In this document: piece by piece, positions 35,738 through 45,653 of the stretch
How the letters are laid out: every line of letters starts with the position of its first letter
Numbering within the stretch: the stretch's first letter is position 1
NCBI GenBank assembly: GCA_963556495.2
Contig: OY747722.1
Coordinates: forward strand, 18,815,501-18,879,500
Source of the DNA: Valencia hispanica
Taxonomy: Eukaryota; Chordata; Actinopteri; Cyprinodontiformes; Valenciidae
Direction: 5' to 3'
Length of the DNA stretch: 64,000 bases
Position numbers and translations under genes: made by a program
Notes under the pieces: generated by a model
The model's input: the letters and a program-made list of their open reading frames with translations, nothing else
Told to the model about the DNA's origin: nothing
Database searches by the model: none

Positions 35738-35984
35738 TGTGTGTGTGTGTACATGTATGTGTTTGGATGCATGGTAAGAAACAGGGGCGGGCCATCGCGT
35801 GCATGTGGTAATTCAGTTCGGGTCTGCCATGCTGTTTATGTGAGGAGCACTGAACTCTGCGCAGGCTGAATTGTAGGATAAAAAGGGCGGTTCATCCTGT
35901 GCTTGTACTAATTGCGTAAAAAATATGAATCGCCTTAATTTTACATATTAATCGACCTCCTTTAACACGTTATTTTTTATTTAT
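35738..35984. other. Short spacer
   Basis: GT-rich start, then unassigned sequence. Confidence 0.4.
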
Positions 35985-36008
35985 ATATATATATGTGTAT
36001 GTGTGTGT

Positions 36009-36060
<52 letters not shown>

Positions 36061-36081
36061 GTGTGTATATATGTGTGTATA

Positions 36082-36134
<53 letters not shown>
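35985..36134. repeat. Compound (GT)n/(TATG)n microsatellite
   Basis: GT runs alternate with TATATGTG interruptions for about 150 bp. The Cys/Val and His/Thr frames over it are artefacts. Confidence 0.97.
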
Positions 36135-36264
36135 CATAAGTCAGCCACCAACTGTGCAAGTTCTCCCACTTAAAAAGATGAGGCCTGTAATTTCCATCAT
36201 ATCATTCCTCATCATCATTCCTCAACTATGAGACTAAATGAGAGAGAAAATCTAGAAAACGCAT

Positions 36265-36860
36265 AGTCTGATTTTTAAAGAATTTATTTGCAAATTATGG
36301 TGGAAAATAAGTATTTGGCCAATAACAAAAGTTGATCTCAATACTTTGTTATATACCCTTTGTTGGCAATGGCAGAGGTCAAACATTTTCTGTAAGTCTT
36401 CACAAGGTTTTCACACTCTGTTGCTGGTATTTTTGCCCATTCCTCCATGTAGCTCTCCTCTAGAGCTGTGACGTTTTGGCGCTGTTGCTGGGCAACCCGG
36501 ACCTTCAACTCCCTACTAAGATTTTCTATGCAGTTGAGATCTGGAGACTGGTTAGGCGACTCCAGGACCTTGAAATACTTCTTACAAAGCCACTCCTTCA
36601 TTACTTGGGGGGTGTGTTTGGGATCATTGTCATGCTGAAAGACCCAGCCATGTTTCATCTTCATTGCCCTTGCTGATGGGAGGTTTTCACTCAAAATCTC
36701 ACGATACATGGTTTCCCTGGTCCCTTTGCAAAAAAACAGCCCCAAAGCATGATGTTTCCACCCCCATGCTTCACAGTAGGTATGGTGTCCATTGGATGCA
36801 ACTCAAGGGAATGTCATCCCTTGTTGGCCAAAAACAAATACCTTTTCTTTTATGAAAAAA
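36265..36860 (-). mobile_element. Tc1-like transposon E, 3' part
   Basis: The left edge (AAATTATGGTGGAAAATAAG near 36291) is the 3' terminal region of a fish Tc1 subfamily. Transposase coding follows on the minus strand up to about 36800, where the match ends. The 5' half and left inverted repeat are missing, so this is a truncated copy. Confidence 0.75.
36338..36745 (-). pseudogene. Tc1-E transposase C-terminal 135 codons
   Basis: The catalytic second half of a DD34E transposase: [17 protein letters not shown] with the second Asp, then [14 protein letters not shown] with the Glu 34 residues later, and the C-terminus ending YITKY. The usual NPIENLW is changed to NCIENLS. Upstream, the GGNIMLWG block is readable in another frame, so a frameshift lies near 36735. 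It is truncated and inactive. Confidence 0.85.
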
Positions 36861-37116
36861 GTACTGTATGTACATGTGCAACAGTGCATCAAATACATAA
36901 TTTATTACTGATCGTGTTAATGAATATAGATTTTCCTGAAAGTTTTTGTGTTGCTCATTTTGTAAATAGTTTTTTGATTTCTTGTTTAGGACATGAAGTA
37001 GCAGCAAAGTGAGGCTGAAGAGAGTCCGGGATGGATAGACTGTTTGCTGTTTGTCAGCATTTCACATTGGTTATTTAGTTGTTCGATGATTGTTATAAAT
37101 AGATTAAAACAAATGG
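36861..37116. other. Spacer
   Basis: No feature recognised. Confidence 0.4.
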
Positions 37117-37188
37117 TAACTAGAAAAAATTTAATTTCCTGTGAAAATGAGGTGAATGCTGTAAGCTGAATATATTTGCAGAAAATGG

Positions 37189-39590
37189 CTGAAGTATTTG
37201 AAGTCAACTGTAGAAGACTTGCTGAAGTTTAATAAACAGCAACAGCAGAAGAAAGAAAAATAGTGCCAACCTTACCACAAAGAAAAACTGTCAAAATTAG
37301 CTAAAATAAAAAGTTTATTATGAAAAGTATAAAGGTTATGAATAACAAAAGATATACCCGGAAAAAGCAGAATGAGCAGAATAGTTGAATGGTTTAAGTA
37401 GCACTAAGTATGCAGAAGTAGTTGAAGTTCAAAAAACTTACGGAAGTGTATGGTAGCATGTTGCCAAACACAAACATGTTGGTTAACAATTCAATCCATT
37501 CAGTATAATTAAAATAAGCTTAAAGGGAAGTGTTAGCTAAAATTAGCTGAAATGCAAATGTTAGCTAAAATGCTAGTGGTAGTAAGGTAGCAAACAATAA
37601 CATGGCGCTAAACATTAACAAAATCTATTTAGCAAGTTAACCTGAGCTGTTAAGTAGAAATTAGCTTAAATTTTGATACTAACTGTAATACTAGTTTTAG
37701 CTTAAATACTAGTGGTTGTATGTTGACAAACACTAACCTAATCGTTACCGTGAACTTAATCCTTTCAGTATGTTAAAATCTTCCTCAAATGCAAATATTA
37801 GCAAACATTAGCTGAAATGCTAATGTCCGCTCAAATCTTATTTTTAGCTTAAATGCTAGAGATAGCATGTTGGTAAGTACCAACATGTTGGTTAACATTA
37901 ACTCAATCCATTGATTGTAAATTTTGGTTAAGTCAAAATTAGCTAAAATTCCATTGTTAGCTTGAAAGACTTAAATTGCTATGGTTAGAAAAAAAGTTAA
38001 TGGTAGCATGTTGGCATACATGAACATATTGGTTAACAATAACAACCCATTCAGTTTGTTAAAATCAACACAAAAACCAAATGATAGCTAAAATGTCGAT
38101 GTTAGCTAGAATTATATTGTTAGCTAAAATGCCACAGATATCTAACACTAACATGTTGGCTAACTGTATCTCAATCCATTCAGTAGGTTAACTTTAGCTA
38201 AGTCAAAATTAGCTTAAATGCTAGTGTTAGTATAATAGATAACAATAGTAAGTTAGCTAACAATATCTTAATTCATTTATAATGCCTAAGATTGCCTAAA
38301 CACACAAGTCTGTGTAACTGCCATTTAAAAGTAATCACCGTTTTCCAGGTGTTGGAACAGTAAAATGGCCACTGTTGCCTGCCTAGTACCTGAAGTATTT
38401 GAAGTCAACTGTAGAAGACCTACTGAAGTGTAATGCACAGAATCAGCAGAAAAAAGTAGTCTACCAACCCTACCGCATAGAAAATTTCACAATTAGCTAA
38501 AATGCCAGTGTTGCCTAAAATCAGCCAAATTCCAAATATTACCCAAAACGCTAGTAGAAGCATGTTGGGAAAGACAACTATGTTGGTTAAAAGAAGACTT
38601 ATTATATTAAGTGAATTGACAACAAGCTAGAACACCAATATTATTGAAAATTAGCTAACATGCTAATGTTAGCTAAAATGCTAGTGGTAGTATGTTGAAA
38701 AACACAAACATGTTGGTTAACAATAATTCAATCCATTCAGTATAAAGAAAATATGCTTAAAGGGAAGTGTTAGCTAAAATTAGCTGAATTAGCTTAAATT
38801 TTGATACTGATATACTAGTGTTAGCTTAAATGCTAGTGGTAGAATGTTGGCAAACAGTATCATGTTCGTTACCATAAACTTAATCCTTTCAGTGTGTTAA
38901 AATATTCTAAATAATTAAATGATCTAAAATGCCATTGCTAGCTTGAATGAGCTAAATTGCTATGGGTAACAAAAAAGCTATTTGTAGTATGTTGGTAACC
39001 ATGAATACATTGGTTAACAATAACTTAACTCAATCATGTTGTTCAAATCAACCCAAAAACCAAATAATAGCTAATGTTAGCTAAAATGCCAATGTTAGCT
39101 AAAATGCCACAGATGGCATGAACGTAATCCTTTCAGTATGTTAAAATTTTCCTAAAATACTAATAATGGTGAACATTAGCTAAAATGCTCATGTTAGCTT
39201 AAATGCTAGAGATAGCATGTTGGTAAACACCAACATGTTGGTTAACAGTAACTCAATCCATCCATTATGTTAATTTTAGAAGTTAAGTCAAAATCAGCTA
39301 AAATTGTATTGTAAGCTTAAATGAGCTACATTGCAATGGTTAGTAAAAAAACCTATTGGTAGCATGTTGGCAAACATGGACATATTGGTTAACAATAATT
39401 AAAACCATTCAGTATGTTAAAATCAACCCAAAAACCAAATGATAGCTAAAATTAGCTAAAATGCTAATGTTAGCAAGTTAGATAACAATAGCTTACTCCA
39501 TTTATAATGCCTACAATCGCCTAAACAGACAAGCCTGTGTAACTGCCCTTAAAAAACTGCCCTTGGAACAGTAAAATGGCCGCTGTTGCC
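37189..39590. repeat. 1,201-bp tandem duplication in the left arm
   Basis: CTGAAGTATTTGAAGTCAAC occurs at 37189 and 38390, 1,201 bp apart. Both units run through AGCTAA-rich modules to the same ending (GCCGCTGTTGCCTGCCTAGT type, near 38366 and 39578). The two units are clearly diverged, with many substitutions and indels, so this is older than the 845-bp repeat. Confidence 0.8.
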
Positions 39591-39669
39591 TGCCTAGTAC
39601 CTATGAGACTGTATTAATCATTATATTTTACAGAGTAATCAAAAGTACTGGTGAACTGATTAGACTAAT

Positions 39670-41130
39670 CGGTTCACACTTGAGATCCTCTTGCCGTCTT
39701 CAGGTTGCTTCCGTACGTTTTTTTGAACTTCATCTACTTCTGCATACTTTGTGCTATTTTAACCATTCAACTTTTCAATTATTCTGCTTATTCTGCTCTT
39801 TCCGGCTATATCTTTTGGTATTCATAACCTTTATACTTTATATAATCAACTTTTTATGCTTTGTTTGCTCCCATTTACATGAATGGCAAACCTCAAATTC
39901 CGCTACATTTCGCCTGTTTTGCAAAACTACTTCCACATACTTCCATTTAGAAACACCAGTTCAATCTTAAAATGTAGTCATACTCTTCAGCTATTACTGT
40001 ATGTCTCGGCTTCTTCCTAACTAGTACAGTTTTCATACAATCCTTCCTCAAGTTTCTGGTCCTGAAATGATCAGATTTCTGAAAATACATGCATGTCTAT
40101 GGGAGCGAAGCAATTAAGCTAGAGTGGCCCACTCTAGCAGAATTACACTTTTCCACTTTCCTGATTTTCCACGAACAACTTCCGCTCACTTGCTCATATT
40201 TCACTCTTTCTGCACATATTATATATCAAAACGTAGGTTATCAATTTTTGATTCAGGAAATGTCACCAATTTATGTGACAGTTACAGTTTTTTGGCAAAT
40301 CGACCCGAAGCAAAGTGCCCGCACCCAGGAGGGACCATTGGGACTGAGCAAAAATTCAGAGGACAGCTGGATTCTGACTCAGATTCGTAAAGTCATATCT
40401 CATAAACGATACGACGTAGAAACCTGAGCCTTGTGCCAATATAACTTCAGACCTTCCTGACACTCATGATTCAACAATTTTTTTTGATACCTGTTACCGT
40501 TTCTCCATTAGTTTTGGTTGTTCGTGTAACAAATCTGCTCTTTGCTAAAATGGCTCAGATTGAAAAAATGCCAAAATCATGCTCATTTTTACAAAATCAT
40601 TGCTCCTTGATAGATTGAGGTACACACATGAAACAATCCATTATTCTTAATCAAAGCCTGCTGATACTCAGTGAAAGAATAATTTTGATAGGCCTTATAT
40701 TTTCAGAGGATGTAGTTCGGGACCAAAGAAGGACAGATTAATGTTTCCATCAAATTTATCAACATATTCAACGTCATTTTACGGCTGTAATATATTTTCA
40801 ACAAATTGAGTGGTTTGAGAGCATTCCCCTATCCGTTCCGATAAAAACGGTACATTGGTGACGTCGATACGCCTTACGGTTCTTAAGTTAAGAGTAGTTC
40901 GGAAGCTGTGTTACCTGTTACATAAGTGAGGTGCTGCACTTAGGCTGTCTCCCCCAGTGAGAGCCTGCGTGTGATTGGTCGAAAAATGGCAGGCCTTTTC
41001 ATGGCTTTAGGTGAATCTCCCTCTCGTGGTTGAAAAGATAATTACTATACATTATGGCCTCCACTGTAAAACTGAAGTTTCAGGTAATTGTAAGACATCT
41101 CAAACAACTTGTAGATTTAATACAAATCAG
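39670..41130. other. Central loop of the AGCTAA element
   Basis: About 1.46 kb of non-modular sequence. Short open frames (39680-39970, 40089-40427) show no motif. CpG-containing stretches (CGATACGACG, GTCGATACGCC) are more frequent than in the arms. If an autonomous relative exists, its gene should sit here. Confidence 0.5.
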
Positions 41131-41457
41131 TTCACCAGGACTTTTGATTACTCTGTAAAAGATGATGATCAATACAGTCTAATAGGTACTAGGCAGGCAA
41201 CAGCTGCCATTTACAGTTCTGGAAAACCGTGATTACTTTTTAAGGGCAATTACACAGACTTGTATGTTTAGGGGATTGTAGGCATTATAAATGGAGTAAG
41301 ATGTTGTTAGCTAACTTGCTATTGTTATCCATTTTACTAACACTAGCATTTAAGCTAACATTAGCATTTTAGCTATATTGACTTAATAGCTAAAGTTAAC
41401 ATACATAATGGATTGAGATACAGTTAACCAACATGTTAGTGTTTGCCAACATGCTAT

Positions 41458-41601
41458 GTGGCATTTTAGCTAACAGTGGCATTTTAGCTAACAGTGGCAT
41501 TTTAGCTAACAGTGGCATTTTAGCTAACAGTGGCATTTTAGCTAACAGTGGCATTTTAGCTAACAGTGGCATTTTAGCTAACAGTGGCATTTTAGCTAAC
41601 A
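41458..41601. repeat. 18-bp tandem array, 8 copies
   Basis: The unit GTGGCATTTTAGCTAACA is repeated eight times without visible change. The hexapeptide repeat (MPLLAK) read on the minus strand is an artefact of the 18-bp period. Confidence 0.95.
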
Positions 41602-41815
41602 TTAGCTAGCATTTGGTTTTTGGGTTGATTTTGACATACTGAATGTGTTGAGTCATTGTTAACCTATATGTTCATGTTTGCTACCATGCTGTCAATCGTT
41701 TTTATTTTATTTTACTAACAATAGCAATTAAGCTTATTCAAGCTAACAATGGGATTTTAGCTCATTTTGACTTAACAGCAAGAATTAAAATAATGAATGG
41801 ATTGAGTTACTGTTA

Positions 41816-41932
41816 ACCAACATGTTGGTGTTTACCAACATGTTGGTGTTTACCAACATGTTGGTGTTTACCAACATGTTGGTGTTTACCAACATGTTGG
41901 TGTTTACCAACATGTTGGTGTTTACCAACATG
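41816..41932. repeat. 18-bp tandem array with a 12-bp palindrome
   Basis: The unit ACCAACATGTTGGTGTTT is repeated about 6.5 times. Each unit holds the perfect palindrome CCAACATGTTGG. Confidence 0.93.
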
Positions 41933-42404
41933 CTATATCTAGCATTTAAGCTAAAAATCAACATTTAAGCTAACATTAGCATTTTAGCTAATGTTCGCTA
42001 ATATATGCATTTTAGGAAGATTTTAACATACTTAAAAGGATAAAGTAAGGTAGCATTTAAGCTAACACTAGTATTTCAGTTAGTATCAACATTTAAGCTA
42101 ATTTTGGCTTAAGAGCTAAGGTTACCTTGCTAAAAGGATTTTGTTAATGTTTAGAGCCATGTTAGTGTTCGCCAACATGCTACCATTTCGCAGGAAATGC
42201 AACTTTTTCTAGTTAGAATAAACAGGCCGTTTCCCTGGATTGGCTGAATAAAAATCAAAGATGTGTATGGAGTTCTCTGGCTTGTCTATTCTGGTTGATG
42301 AGGGGAACATCATGCAGGTTGGTCTGCAGAGATGGCTTATAGTAGCTTCTTTGTACTGTCCACTACATCGTCCAGGGCTGACTCAATCAACAGCTGCCAC
42401 ATCA

Positions 42405-42551
42405 CTAAAACATGTTCAGAAGACGGTTTGTCCCATCAGAAAGCATTGATGATTTTGCCAAACCAGCATCATCCTCTGTTACATCATCTTCAGGCTCATC
42501 CCCAGGGGCCACAGTGTCACCAGCACTAAGCCAGATGTTATGGAGAACAGC
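42405..42551 (-). pseudogene. PIF/Harbinger transposase C-terminal tail
   Basis: A minus-strand frame of 48 residues plus stop reads AVLHNIWLSAGDTVAPGDEP, followed by an Asp/Glu-rich segment and NRLLNMF. The VLHNI motif followed by an acidic linker is the typical ending of HARBI1-like DDE nucleases, where it follows the last catalytic helix. The catalytic part is not preserved upstream (plus-strand positions above 42551 are unrelated), so only the tail of a dead element is left. It lies 190 bp outside the end of the AGCTAA element. Confidence 0.6.
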
Positions 42552-42734
42552 TTATGACCTGCAATGGTGTTAAAAACAAAAAAAAAATTTAAGGTTGTTT
42601 CACTGGTTGTTTAAAACAATCAATTCAGTTTATTATTCAGAAAGTGCCGATTTGCAAGACGTCACCAGGTTAAAAAAATGTATCTCATACATTTCAAATT
42701 CAAAAATACTTAATTGATCCCAAAAGGAAATTAG

Positions 42735-42836
42735 TTTGTGTATATATGTGTGTATGCGTGTGTATATGTATGTCTATATGTGTCTGTGTGTGTGTGTGTG
42801 TGTGTCTATATGTGTGTGTGTGTACATGTATAGCTA
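42735..42836. repeat. (GT)n-rich microsatellite
   Basis: TG/TATG runs interrupted by CTATATG. It continues, after the inserted repeat, at 43092-43160. Confidence 0.9.
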
Positions 42837-42837
42837 T

Positions 42838-43092
42838 ACTTGTGAGGACCAACCTTTGACAGCCCACCACCCTTGTGTGGACATTTGTAGTGTTGAGGAC
42901 ATTTTGCCTGGTCCCCACAATGTTTAACTTGCTATTAAACTCTACTACTTGGGTTTAGAGGTATGATGTGAATTAGGTTAAGGTTCGGGTTAGGCATGTA
43001 TCAGTAATGATTAGGTTTAGGGAAAGTGTCTGGGTTAGGCATAGTAAAATCAATGGAAGTCAATACAATGTCAACACAAGGATAGCAAGACG
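42838..43092. mobile_element. Dispersed MITE-like repeat inside a GT microsatellite
   Basis: The sequence from CTTGTGAGGACCAACCTTTG to CACAAGGATAGCAAGACGTG is a common teleost dispersed repeat with short inverted TTGTGAGGACC/GGTCCCCACAA-type blocks. GT/GTAT microsatellite lies on both sides, suggesting insertion into, or growth of, the microsatellite around it. Interior TTAGG-like words are part of the repeat, not telomere. Confidence 0.6.
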
Positions 43093-43160
43093 TGCGTGTA
43101 TGTGTGTATATGTGTATATAAGTGTATATGTGTGTGTATATAAATATGTTTGTGTGTAGC

Positions 43161-43890
43161 CGATTTCTGCACACAATTTTTTTTTCGACGATTGTATGGT
43201 TTAGAGGCAATTATTTGTTTATCTGACAAAACATCTAATTTATTAGTTGCTATTGGTATGTGAAGAGCATTTCAAGCAGTATTGCAAGAAGTGTTTCAGA
43301 AAAAAATCACTTGCCACACCTTGAAATTCTCACTGGAAAACTACATTTGTAAATGTTTTGGTTAGCTTTGTTTAATTAAAATTGTTTGATCTGACTTGTC
43401 GGACAAAAAGGTAATAATGGATACAGTCTGTTAGGATACAATTGGTACTTTGTGGCACTGTGAATTTCTTTCGGTTTGTGATATAAAGCTGTTGTCTGAA
43501 GTATTTCCTCAAGAATTACTTTGTTCATCTGCAGAACTGTCCTTGTTTGTTATTGATGCACAGCAGGATGGGACTTTCCCTTACTCAATATGACTGATTA
43601 GTTTTGATATATGGTATTTTACTGTTTACCGTCATTTCAAGATCAGGGGGAAAGGCGGCAAAAATTCTTCAAACTGTTATCTAGGATTCAGTAAAATGCA
43701 CACAATCAACAGGTACTGTTTTTATTTTTGCAATTTTGTCCTCCATTTGAGACATGAACATCACTATTGCCCCATTTGCTGAAGTCCTCTTGGAAACAGC
43801 CGAAAAGGGTAATGCTACAATTTAGTTCTGAACAGAGTTCTGCCCAATATTTTATAGCAGTTTAGAAAAGTAAAATCCACATTTTCAGAC
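43161..43890. other. Spacer
   Basis: No feature recognised. Confidence 0.4.
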
Positions 43891-43894
43891 TGAA

Positions 43895-44160
43895 TATTAG
43901 GGGGTAACTGTGGCTCAATGGGTAGAGTAGTTGGCTTGTTTTTAGAGGTGTGTTGGTTTGATTCCAGTTTCCTCCTGTCACATGTTAATGTACCCCTGGG
44001 CAAGGTACTTAACCCCAAGTTGCCTACTAATCTGCATATCGGTGTATGAATTGTGTGCATTTGAATGCGACGGTGTATGTGGCTTTGGTGTAAAGCGTCT
44101 TGGGTGGTCGGTATGACTAGAAAAGCTCTATACTGTATAAGCTCATTCCATTCACCATTT
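43895..44160 (+). mobile_element. tRNA-derived SINE
   Basis: The head has box A (TGGCTCAATGGGTAGAG, from 43911) and box B (GGTTTGATTCC, 43955-43965). The body has the blocks TGGGCAAGGTACTTAACCCC and GTAAAGCGTCTTGGGTGGTC that mark a widespread teleost SINE. Its 3' AAAAGCTCTATACTGTATAA region resembles an L2-type LINE tail, suggesting mobilisation by such a LINE. Confidence 0.75.
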
Positions 44161-44875
44161 AAATTGCTTTCTTTTCCCCATGGCACATGCATGTTAGTTA
44201 AAATACTCTAGCTTTTTGCATCTCCCTATTAATGTCTGAAACAAAATGTTGCTTGAATTGGCTTATCGTTTAGCCTTCAGATTTGCGACCAACTAATAGA
44301 AAAACAAGTCAATTGGTTACATTTCTGATGCTTTGTTTGACTGTGTTTTAAGGTGCTAAATTTTTAAAGGTAAATTAGGATTTCTACCTTTTGGAAAATT
44401 AGAAATTTTAACTTTAAAAGATAAAATTTTCACTGTCTAATTTTAAACTGTATTGTGGTGGTTCAGGGACCAAATGAGAAAAAAATTGTTTGCTGTATTT
44501 ATGAACAGAAATGTTTAATTTTAACTTGAATTAGTGTCTTTCAGAGAGGAAAAATCACTCTGTGACCTTACTTTAAATTACAAACATTCTATTTCTATGA
44601 TTGGTTGGGTAGATACTAACACTTCAACACAGAAAAAATTAAATTTATGCCCCGAACAATGTTTTTTGTAAAATCTTGTTTACTTTGTATTTTTTTGTAC
44701 CGAAACAGTTTTGCTTCAGTTACTTTGCTCTTTAAAAATGTCATTTTCCCACTCACCTTGACTTGTTGCTGTGACTCCTGAATCTTCCCACTGTGGTACC
44801 ATAAAATGATAATTCTTAGTCCTATTCTATTCAGTATATACATGTATGTAAAAAGCATCTAGGCTCCTGTTTTCT
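44161..44875. other. AT-rich spacer
   Basis: No feature recognised. Confidence 0.4.
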
Positions 44876-45435
44876 TAAAGCTGCTATAACAAATCTGCAA
44901 AACAAGCTAGCTAAAAACATTTTAATCATGCCTCTTGACGTTCTAACATAGTACAGCTATAACGATTTTAAAAGGAGGAAAAATTAAGTGGTTCTGTCAC
45001 ATTTGTCTAATAAACTTAGCCAATACCATTGCTTGGTCCAAAACCAACGATTTGACCATCCAGTTGTCTGTCTCACCAAACAAGTGTACTTCCGTGTTTA
45101 TGTAGGTCCTCTACTCATTACGAGCTCCCACATTTCGCAACTGAACACCAGTGGTGTGAGAGGTTCTCCGCGAAATGTCAGGAGAGACGGTCAGCTGCTA
45201 CCACTTCAACTTCAGAACAAACTACTGGGGCTCCCAAAAAGAAAAGTCGAGGAAAACAAAAAAAACTGATAACCAAACTGCGGCTGGTGTTTTGCGTTCT
45301 TTCGTTTAATGTGGCAATGCACGTTCCCAAATCGGGGGGGCGTGGCCTAGGGGTTATGGCCGACGGGAGGGGTGAGTTCTGTGACTGTTTATGTTGAAAA
45401 GCTAGCTTGTTTGCAGATTCAGTATAGCAGTTTTA
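44876..45435. mobile_element. Inverted-repeat element, about 560 bp
   Basis: TAAAGCTGCTATAACAAATC on the left is matched by the complement of GATTCAGTATAGCAGTTTTA on the right. The arms (about 37 bp) both contain AAATCTGCAAAACAAGCTAGCT-like sequence. The interior is GC-richer and includes a Lys-rich frame (PKKKSRGKQKK near 45232) that could be an exon remnant. Superfamily not assigned. Confidence 0.55.
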
Positions 45436-45653
45436 AAGTGTAACTGAACCCCATGAAAAATCATAACCCTGTTTTGAACGTTAGCCTATGTTAGCATTCC
45501 CACTCAGACACTGGACCGGTCTCTCTCTGCCTCAGCAGCAGCGCCAGCCTCGGGCAGCGCTTACTCAGCGCCCTGAAAGATTGCATTGGGAAATACCCAT
45601 TTATACAGTTTATAGGCAAAAAAAAAAGTTTTGGGGTTTGGTTACTCTTTAAG
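45432..45653. mobile_element. Small MITE, about 220 bp
   Basis: The left end TTTAAAGTGTAACTGAACCC is paired with the complement of GGTTTGGTTACTCTTTAAG on the right. A similar right-hand end occurs at 51014-51058, so it is a dispersed family. It overlaps the previous inverted-repeat element by a few bases, suggesting either nesting or one composite element. Confidence 0.55.

Larger units (their letters stand above)
37117..42215. mobile_element. AGCTAA-rich foldback-type element, about 5.1 kb
   Basis: Inverted ends TAACTAGAAAAAATTTAATT (37117) and, complementing 42215 inward, TAACTAGAAAAAGTTGCATT, each followed by a TTTCCTG(T/C)GAAA block. The left arm (37280-39670) and right arm (41130-42180) are filled with AGCTAAAAT/TTAGC modules in opposite orientation, around a 1.5-kb central loop. 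The left arm contains a 1.2-kb tandem duplication. No target duplication is obvious and no transposase was found. The inverted arms match well for at least 130 bp at the loop (39540-39670 against 41140-41270). Interpretation as a single mobile unit is inference. Confidence 0.65.

Noticed and set aside
35977..36231. Cys/Val- and His/Thr-rich ORFs
   Set aside because: These are artefacts of the GT/TATG microsatellite; the same applies at 42,700-42,930.
42960..43040. Interstitial telomeric repeat (GGTTAGG-like words)
   Set aside because: The TTAGG-like words are irregular and lie within a known-looking dispersed repeat, not in a (TTAGGG)n run.
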